In this document: one piece after another, positions 57,047-64,000 of the stretch
How positions within the stretch are numbered: position 1 is the first letter of the stretch
Layout of the letters: each line of letters starts with the position of its first letter
Assembly (NCBI RefSeq): GCF_020497125.1
Contig: NC_059074.1
Coordinates: 191,327,415 to 191,391,414, forward strand
Direction: 5' to 3'
DNA length: 64,000 nt
Origin: Mauremys mutica
Taxonomy: Eukaryota; Chordata; Testudines; Geoemydidae
Program-made: the position numbers and the translations under genes
The notes under the pieces: generated by a model
The model's input: the letters and a program-made list of their open reading frames with translations, nothing else
Database searches by the model: none
Told to the model about the DNA's origin: nothing

Positions 57047-58049
57047 GATACCTTACATACACTGGCCCTGAATTGTTTTCAGCTCTGCTCTCACTTCACA
57101 CTGAATGGAATAAGGAGAGTTATCACAACCCTTTTGAATGACAAAGTGCTGACAAATTATTCTGAAGCTTGCCCTCCATGCTAACCCTGCAGTTCTGATG
57201 GCTAAAATGCTTCTGCTTGCAAATCTAATTAGATAGCATGGTAGAAATATCTGTGACTTTCTGTCATTGCCAGATTTTTGAAGAATTCTCTTTTTATCAT
57301 TTTCACTCATTCGCTTGCTAGTTTTGTCAAGAATGCCCAGCCTGTAGGTATGGTTAGAAACCTGTAACTGACTTAAGTTAGAACTCACTCCACAAGTTAT
57401 GCATTCCCAATTTTTGGGATGCTCCCATTGTAATTCTAAGGGAGAAAAAGCATTGTTTTCCTTATTAAAAGGAACCTCCTCAAATATTGATCAGATAAGA
57501 GTGGTCTGAAACAAATGAAGTATTTTCCCTTCCCTTTGGTTTTATCATCCTTTCTGTTTATATGGGTCCAGATTTGACTACCCTTTCGCGTGTTAAGTAG
57601 TACATTGCTCTGTGAATAGTTCCATTTGGCTTCAATGCACTGACAAACGTAGGCCTACATATGCTGGTGCACATTCCTGGTACCTCAGGAATCCTATAGT
57701 GATTTGAGCAGAGACATCAGTGAAAACAAACCCAACCAAAATAACTTTCAGGGGATTTGTTTGTTTTTATGCCAAAAATCCAGATACATCTCCAGACAAA
57801 ATCATTGCTTTGGGGGAAGATTTTCAAAGGCACAAATAGATGTTTAGCATCCAACTCCTGCTGGCCTTCAGTGGGACTCGAATATCTGCCTGGTCCCTGT
57901 ACCTTTTGAAAATCCTCCATATTTGCTTTCCATTTTTCTATTGCAATAGCACTTATGAATCTTATGCAGGAATTAGGACCCATTGCACTGGATACCAAAC
58001 AAACCGATAACATAGACACTCTCTGCCCTGGATTACTTACAATTTATGA
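57047..58049. other. No recognised gene
   Basis: Host-like AT-rich sequence; the diverged motif TTTTCAAAGGCACAAATAG occurs at about 57815-57920. Confidence 0.35.
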
Positions 58050-58057
58050 TTTTACAC

Positions 58058-58617
58058 TGGGGTGGGCAAACTGCTTCAGTTGGGGAGCAGGATCGGGGGC
58101 CGCTCCACACAGCTCCTAGAAGCAGCGGCATGGCCCCCTTTCTGGCTCCTATGCATAAGGGCAGCTAGGGAGCTCCATGCTGCCCCCACCCCAAGCACTG
58201 CCCCCACAGCTCCCATTGTCTGGGAACTGCAGCCAATGGGAGCTGCGGGGTGGTGCCTGCAGAAGGGGCAGTATGCAGACCCTCCAGGCTGCGCCGCTGT
58301 GTAGGAGACAGTGGGGGGACATGCCGCTGCTTCTGGGAGCCACGTGCCCCTACCCCTTGCCCCAGCCCTGATCCCCCTCCCATCCTCCGAGCCCATCGGT
58401 CTCAGCCCGGAGCACCCTCCTGCACCCCAAACCCTTCATCCCCAGCCCAGAGTCCCCTCCTGCACCCTGAACTCCTCATTGCTAGTCCCACCCCAGAGCC
58501 CGCACCCCAAACAAAAGCCCTTCCCCACCACAACCCCAATTTGTGAGCATTCATGGCCCACCATACAATTTCTATTCCCAGATATGGCCCTTGGGCCAAA
58601 AAGTTTGCCCACCCCTG
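58058..58617. mobile_element. hAT-type element, 560 bp
   Basis: A perfect 8-bp duplication TTTTACAC flanks it (58050-58057, 58618-58625). Ends TGGGGTGGGCAAACT and, reverse-complemented, CAGGGGTGGGCAAACT are inverted repeats. It is GC-rich and non-coding; overlapping open frames result from low stop-codon content. Confidence 0.85.
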
Positions 58618-58625
58618 TTTTACAC

Positions 58626-59522
58626 AATATGCAAGAGATGAATAAACAGATGGGGCGGGATGGAGAAAGTAACAGTAATCCTATTTACACCATTAGTAGT
58701 TCATTTGGCCTTCATAGTCCCGGGGTGCCTCCATGAGTTCTTCTTTCTGACAATCTCAATCATTTTCAGTGAGAAGTGGCTCATGTTCTCCAACTGGGGC
58801 TGCTCCTCTAATGAAAAAGAAACTACTGAATTTTTTTGCCTCAAAATTCAGCTATCGGATGATGGAGTGAATGAAATATGAAGCATTTTGCCTCTATCAG
58901 CTACAACAATGTGTCTGCTGCCTAGGAGATGATAAAGGCCCAGACATCCACATCAAGGACAGTTGGCATTTCACAGGAATGAGCTGGAGAAGTTTTCCAG
59001 TTCCACCATTGTTAACTGCTAGTGACATTGACATTCTGCTCTCACCAATTATCTTCCATCTTGATCTCACATATAAGTACTGAACCATCCACAGCTGTTG
59101 AAATGGTTGGATTGATCTTTGACAGCCCGCAAACTCTCCTCACTGCTGCAAGTGTCACTCTCATAAATTCTCTGTGTAGATTATGAAAAGCATTAGTCTC
59201 AACAGTGCACAAACAGAGAAACTGAACAACTCGTGCAACCAGTGATAAGGAAATGAGAGCCGAGAAGCTGGAATGAGGTTAACAGATGACTTAGACCCAT
59301 GTGCTGCAAAGGAGGCAGGCCAGGGATTGTAGTCTTCACTTAGTTGTGTTGAGGAAAATATATTGCACTCTGAGTTATGGGATGCTGAGCAGGTATTTTG
59401 AGTTTTAATCAAGGGAACATTGGTAGAGGGACTGCAAATGACATGCCAAAATATGGCTGATGTCTAAAAATTACAAACAGTATCTGCACTGTTATACAAA
59501 ATGATTTGTTTGCAAGCCTCCC
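58626..59522. other. No recognised gene
   Basis: Mixed sequence without conserved frames or identified repeats. Confidence 0.35.
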
Positions 59523-59960
59523 TTATAACCTTTAGCCCAGTGGTTAGAGGGCTCATCCGGGATGGAAGAGGCATGGATTCAATTCATCCCTCTGCTTGAC
59601 ATGGAGGGGGCATTTGAATTTGGGCTTTTCACATCTTAGGGGAGTGCCTTAATTACGTAATTATACTAGTGTTGGGCTCTTTCAAGCTTTCCTTTTCCTG
59701 CTGAAGCTTTGAATAAATAATTAAATCTGCATTGGGCCAGAGTGACTGAGAATTACTCTAGAGTCCCATGGTTAGGAGACTCTCCTGAGAGGGAGGAAAC
59801 TCAAATTCTAATCCCTGCTCCCCAATGGAAGAAAGGTGAGGACCGGACCTGGGTCACCAACATCCAGGGCGAGTACCTTAACCACAGGGCTAAATGGGGA
59901 GGCTGCTGCTGCTGTGTTTCTTGCAGCAGCAGCAGCAACAAAAAAGGGTTTAGACACCTA
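59523..59960 (+). mobile_element. tRNA-derived SINE(s), diverged
   Basis: AGCCCAGTGGTTAGAGGGCT and GGATTCAATTCATCC are A- and B-box-like, about 35 bases apart. A second block at 59745-59905 contains CCATGGTTAGGAGACTCTCC and, inverted, ACCTGGGTCACCAACATCC with AACCACAGGGCTAAAT, like a tRNA head in opposite orientation. A CAG/CTG run lies at 59902-59939. Confidence 0.5.
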
Positions 59961-59984
59961 ACTCCAGGAGAGGGTTCATGGCTG

Positions 59985-60643
59985 TGTGACGAAGTGGGAC
60001 TGTTCTTAATGTTTCCTCTGAATACTGTGTGGGTGCCTCAGTTTCCCCTATGCATTTCTTAAGTCTTCAGCGTGCATCAATGGCTGACACTCTGTCTCCT
60101 GGCAACAAATGGCCGGGGCCCTTCCCCTCCTGCAAGAGGATGGCTAAAGGTGAACAAAGGGATCAGGTGACCTCCTGGCCCGGGAAAGAGACAAAGGCCA
60201 GAAAGGAGGGGCTGGAGGGAGTTTCAGTTTGGAGCTGGCTGGGGATGGGAAGTGAGGGCAGATGGGGTTGTCTGACATGCTGGGCCCCAGAATGGACCCG
60301 GCTGAGGGGTCCCGTTCTCTGTACCTACCAGCTCTGTTTTAGACCATGTTCCTGTCATCTAATAAATCTCTGTTTTACTGGCTGGCTAAGAGTCACATCT
60401 GACTGCAAAGTGGGGGTGCATGCAGGATCTTCTGGCTTCCCCAGGACCCCACCTGGGTGGACTTGCTGTGGGAAGCGCACGGAGGGGCATATGCTGAATG
60501 CTCCAAGGTCAGACTCAGGAAGGTGAAGCCGTGTGAGCTTCTTGCCCTGAAGACAGTCTGCTCCAAAGGAGAGGAGGCTCCCCAAAGTCCTGACTGGCTT
60601 TGTGGGGAGCAGTTCCAGAACATCGCCCGGGGACTCCGTGACA
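59985..60643 (+). mobile_element. Solo LTR, 659 bp
   Basis: Starts TGTGACGAAGTGGGAC and ends GGGACTCCGTGACA. GGCTG flanks both sides (59980-59984, 60644-60648), a perfect 5-bp target duplication. A polyadenylation signal AATAAA lies at 60361-60366. No second LTR or internal genes, so it arose by LTR recombination. Confidence 0.85.
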
Positions 60644-60989
60644 GGCTGTGAATCCCAAGTGGAGATAGGCACCTCCCTCTGGCCCCAGCCTTAGGCATCT
60701 AACTCCCTGAGAGGGGTGCAGCATTTCCTAATAGCAGTTTTAGGTGGCTCTCCTGCAATGCCTAAATCCCTTTGTGGATCTAGCTCTAAGTACCTTGCTG
60801 AACTGGGGCCTGAATTCCGCTGGGGAGGTGGAGTTTGCTGGCAGAAGGGCATCAGCCAAAGCCCGTTGAAGTGAATGGGCATCCATTGCCTGCAGTGGAC
60901 ATTGGATCAGGCCCATAATGAATAGCAGGTGTTGGCTTCTATCCCATTAATTTATCCAACCTTAAGACTGATGATGGAAAGGGGAGGAT

Positions 60990-61075
60990 ATTGGAGTGTT
61001 GGCTGTGGTCTGCAGTGTGCAGGAAGTCAGACAGATGATCATGATGGGCTCTTCTGGCCTTTAAGTCTATGAAAA
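60990..61075 (+). mobile_element. CR1 LINE 3' tail fragment
   Basis: CAGTGTGCAGGAAGTCAGAC and GATGATCATGATGGGCTCTT to AAGTCTATGA are the CR1 tail typical of an older subfamily. Confidence 0.7.
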
Positions 61076-61140
61076 TCTACGAGAAACAATACTTAGCACT
61101 TATAGTGCTATAAGTCCAAAATGCTGTAAGAAGTGTCCTT

Positions 61141-61735
61141 GTATCAGAGGAGTAGCCGTGTTAGTCTGTATCCACAAAAACAATGAGGAGACCGGTGGCA
61201 CCTTAAAGACTAACAGATTTATTTGGGCATAAGCTTTCATGGGTAAGAAACCCACTTCTTCAGATGCATGGAGTGAAAATTAGATACAGGCATAAATGTA
61301 TATTGGCACACAAAGAGAAGAGAGTTACCTTACAAGTGGAGAGCCAATGCTGAAGGCCAATTCAGTCAGGGTGGATGTGGTCCGCTCCCAATAACTGATG
61401 AGGAGGTGTTAATACCAAGAGAGGGAAAATTCCTTTTGTAGTGAGCCAGCCAATCCCAGTGCCTGTTCAAGCCCAAATTAATGGTGTTAAGTTTGCAAAT
61501 GAATTTGAAGAATGGCTACTTTTAAATCTGTTATAGAATATCCAGGGAGATTGAAGTGCTCTCCTACTGGCTTTTGTGTATTACCATTCCTGATGTCTGA
61601 TTTGTGTCCATTTATCCTTTTACGTAGAGACTGTCCGGTTTGGCCAATGTACATGGCAGAGGGGCATTGCTGGCACATGATGGCATATATCACATTAGGA
61701 GATGTGCAGGTGAATGAGCCCTAAGATACATCCGC
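61141..61735 (-). mobile_element. Penelope-like retroelement fragment (3' part)
   Basis: The minus-strand frame 61693-61487 encodes a GIY-YIG type endonuclease piece. Downstream on the minus strand is a non-coding tail ending GTTAGTCTGTATCC (plus) near 61180. The copy is 5'-truncated and followed by an inverted partial duplicate at 61750-61830. Confidence 0.7.
61487..61693 (-). pseudogene. GIY-YIG endonuclease domain of a Penelope-like element, truncated
   Basis: Residues IYAIMCQQCPSAMYIGQTGQ followed by SLRKRINGHKSDI fit the Penelope endonuclease pattern: IYxIxC..C, YIGxTxxxLxxRxxxH. The catalytic Tyr and Arg are present. The preceding RT domain is missing, so this is a fragment. The frame ends at 61487 after about 68 residues, near the natural C-terminus. 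Confidence 0.75.
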
Positions 61736-61860
61736 ATTTGCTCCAATGTCTATCTTAGGGCTCATTTACCTGCACATCTACTAATGTGATATATGTCATC
61801 ATGTGCCAGCAATGACCCTCTGCCATGTATGCTACAAAGCATAGAGACAGCTCCAAAGGG
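61736..61860 (+). repeat. Inverted partial copy of the Penelope endonuclease region
   Basis: Plus-strand 61751-61830 (GGGCTCATTTACCTGCACAT ... CTCTGCCATGTA) repeats, in opposite orientation, 61650-61727. Differences are few, so the two arose from one family or one event. Confidence 0.8.
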
Positions 61861-63059
61861 AGGCTAATGGACATGAACAATGATGGAAATAAATATTGAT
61901 TTGCTTACTGAAAACTATTATTCTGGGACATTCTGCTTCAAGCAATTTTTGTGTTGTTTGAGATTTTTCACACACGAGATGGGAAAACTAACAGCTGGTC
62001 AGCAGCATTCTCATGGGAGCTAAGCTGGGAATGTGTGAAATCCAGTATGAAAAAGAAAATGGACAAACTTGCCCAAGACATGCCCCAACCCATTTTGGGG
62101 CTTCTTAATACCTTGTTCCTTCTGGCAGCAACTGACAGAAGAATGACTGGAACAAGAGTTAATCAAAGAAGCGCCAGCAGAGATGGAGGGATGTTCATTT
62201 TTCTTTCACTGGCCTTTCATTTTCACTGAGCTATGGACATTTTATCTGAAATAGAAAATATTGAGCTTTAAGGGTAAATCTCTGTTAAAATGATATTCAC
62301 CCAAACTGCTTTTTAATCTTTGTCACTATGCCAACATGAATAAAGAAAGCAAGAAGACATCTTCATGGACCCTTTAGAAAACCAGGAGAGTCAAAATTAA
62401 GGATAAACTTGAAAAAAAAAAAACTTTTCAACATATGGAACTACTTCACTCAAACAACCTTAACTTTGCCCCCTAGAGACCCTGGCTTCCTGTCCTTCCC
62501 ATTTTTGAGTTCCCTTCTTGTCTGCTTTGTAACTTGTCATTTGATCAGACTGTTTTCTTAGCTTTTAATATAAAAGGCTGTAGCCTAAAAAAGGCATGTA
62601 GCAGACTCCTTAAATTTGAAAATGCCGGTAACTGTATCACTGCCTTCCTCTATCTTCCCTGGGTCATCCTCTTTCATAAAGGCTTTAACAAGTCTGCAGC
62701 TAGTGATGATCCTGCACTAGTACTCCTGGTGGGGTGAGTACCAAAAATGTGCACTCCACAGCATTGGTTTGGGAGGTGGCTTAAGTCCCAAATGTCTCAA
62801 ATGCTACATGACTCCTCAGCACCATTTTGCTTTCTTCATTTACATCTGCTTTAGGATCCAGACCTAGAAATTTTCTGTGCAAAGAGATGTTCTGGGTGAG
62901 ATGTTTACCCCACTCCAGACTCCCTGCCAGTTAAAAGGGCTGGCACATTGTAAAAGGTCCCTAAAGCCCTTCATCAGCTGGAGGGAGGATTTGCACAGTA
63001 CAGGCACTGTGGAAGATGCCTTTAGGGAGTGGCCTCTGAGGACCCCCTTGCAAAGCTCT
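61861..63059. other. No recognised gene
   Basis: Mixed sequence without conserved coding frame. An A run lies at 62411-62423. Confidence 0.35.
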
Positions 63060-63115
63060 GGCATAGGGAGTATCTGGGGTGGGGTGAGTTGGGGTGGGGT
63101 GAGTTGGGGTGGGCC
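63060..63115. repeat. Short tandem repeat GGGGTGGGGTGAGTT
   Basis: About three units of a 15-base repeat; it explains part of the Gly/Trp-rich open frame at 62877-63431. Confidence 0.8.
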
Positions 63116-63269
63116 ACAGCAGGCAGCCCTGGAGAGATTCTTGGAAGGGCTGTGGCCAGTAGGGCAGCCTGGGGAGACTGTTGTAAATATGACAGGTCTT
63201 AATGGCTGTCTAAATAAGGCTGGGGCTCCTAGAGCAGCTCAGGATGAGCAGGACACAAAGGTGGCTTCC

Positions 63270-63492
63270 TTAGGCTTTCTCTACCTCTACTTGAGTACAC
63301 ATACTTACACTAGCTCTTCTCAAGCTAGCATGAGTATAAATCGCAGTGACTCAGCCATGCCTTCGCTCCTGATACCCGTACTACCACGCCTACACGGCTA
63401 CTTGTACTCACGCAAGCTCAATGAGAGCTAGTACAAGTTCTTGTATGCGAGCAGGAGAATCACCTCGCTAGCTCACAGTGTAGACGTAGTCT
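63270..63492. mobile_element. Possible MITE with CTAGCT motifs
   Basis: The right end CACAGTGTAGACGTAGTC resembles Harbinger-type termini (TCTACACT). Inverted words such as ACTAGCTCTT and GAGAGCTAGT occur inside. The left end is not certain. Confidence 0.35.
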
Positions 63493-64000
63493 TAGTTCTC
63501 TCTCTAAGAGGCTCAGCACAGACTCCTTCCCTTTTAGGGACCCTGTATTACTGATGGCATGCAAATTTACCCGAGCGATATGTATTCTCAACCTTGACAC
63601 CAATTCAACAAAGCTTATGCCAGGGATTATGTAGAGATACAGTATCTATTGTACATTTTGTATCTTGCAGCATCTTCTAACTACTGGGAGTATCTTCTAA
63701 CTACAGGCAGCACAAAAATTAATTGGACACAACTCCCTATAATTATTGGGTGGAAGAGGAATAAAAGGTACCTTAACCCCCCTCCACCTGCTAAGTACTT
63801 GTACCAATAGTATCCATCTTTTCTTCTGACCATGGATTACTGGTTGTCTTACCCTTCTCTACAGCTGGGAGAGAGAGTTATTTTGGCTGGACACAGGCCA
63901 GTGTTTCAGTGCTTTATGGGTAACACCTACTACAGGGTCTTGAATTCTTATCCTTTTTCAAGCAGTTTTTTTTTAAACTTGTGCGGGGTTAAAAGATGTG
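63493..64000. other. No recognised gene
   Basis: Contains a small tandem duplication of TATCTTCTAACTAC near 63670-63705. Nothing else can be assigned. Confidence 0.35.

Noticed and set aside
58062..58736. Several overlapping frames of 60-140 codons
   Set aside because: They lie in the hAT element 58058-58617 and show only Pro-rich low-stop sequence.
62877..63431. Open frame of 184 codons
   Set aside because: It includes the GGGGTGGGGTGAGTT repeat and a MITE-like segment; the translation has no recognisable domain.

Overview
The window is vertebrate nuclear DNA, most likely from a cryptodire turtle. The best evidence is a tRNA-derived SINE at 34240-34432 whose 3' end resembles a CR1 tail (the known tortoise Pol III SINE design), many CR1 LINE copies of several ages, MIR-like core SINEs, a Penelope-like element and many Harbinger and hAT DNA transposons. 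I found no host protein-coding exon, rRNA or tRNA gene. The window reads as intergenic or intronic DNA built largely from nested transposable elements.

Layout. 1-1991: decayed Harbinger-type transposon, cut by the window edge, with a Myb/SANT-type gene on the minus strand and a small plus-strand gene in its intron. 4400-9765: hAT fragment and three CR1 segments interrupted by two LTRs and a 151-bp hAT MITE. 13934-19741: a young CR1 3' end, then a CR1 copy split by a 3.9-kb hAT-like insertion with an 8-bp target duplication; inside that lies a TG...CA element with a 5-bp duplication and a 44-bp minisatellite. 22934-25214: second decayed Harbinger-type element with a large internal inverted repeat. 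26199-28901: LTR retroelement with two LTRs, a 5-bp duplication and a broken gag-like gene but no pol. 31531-32085: third Harbinger remnant, transposase end. 33835-39000: hAT MITE, SINE joined to a CR1 tail, solo LTR, CR1. 42942-44264: Tc1/mariner-type MITE and a hAT element with a long hairpin. 47125-51250: two CR1 copies, one 2.4 kb long with most of its endonuclease-RT frame. 53011-57043: an apparently complete Harbinger transposon. 58058-61830: hAT element, SINEs, solo LTR, Penelope-like fragment.

The main discovery is in the complete Harbinger element. Besides the DDE transposase and a two-exon Myb/SANT-like protein, a third small gene (about 101 residues, two exons) lies on the opposite strand inside the intron of the Myb-like gene. 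The decayed element at 1-1991 has the same gene in the same nested antisense position. Aligned by hand, the main exons match without gaps over 100 residues with 41 identities, the same splice-acceptor position, and mostly different synonymous codons at conserved residues. This indicates that the protein was under selection in at least two lineages. I do not recognise its family.

Stretches without an entry of their own, or marked as unassigned, showed me nothing beyond simple AT-rich DNA, microsatellites or very diverged repeats. Repeat boundaries are read by eye and are approximate unless a target duplication is given.
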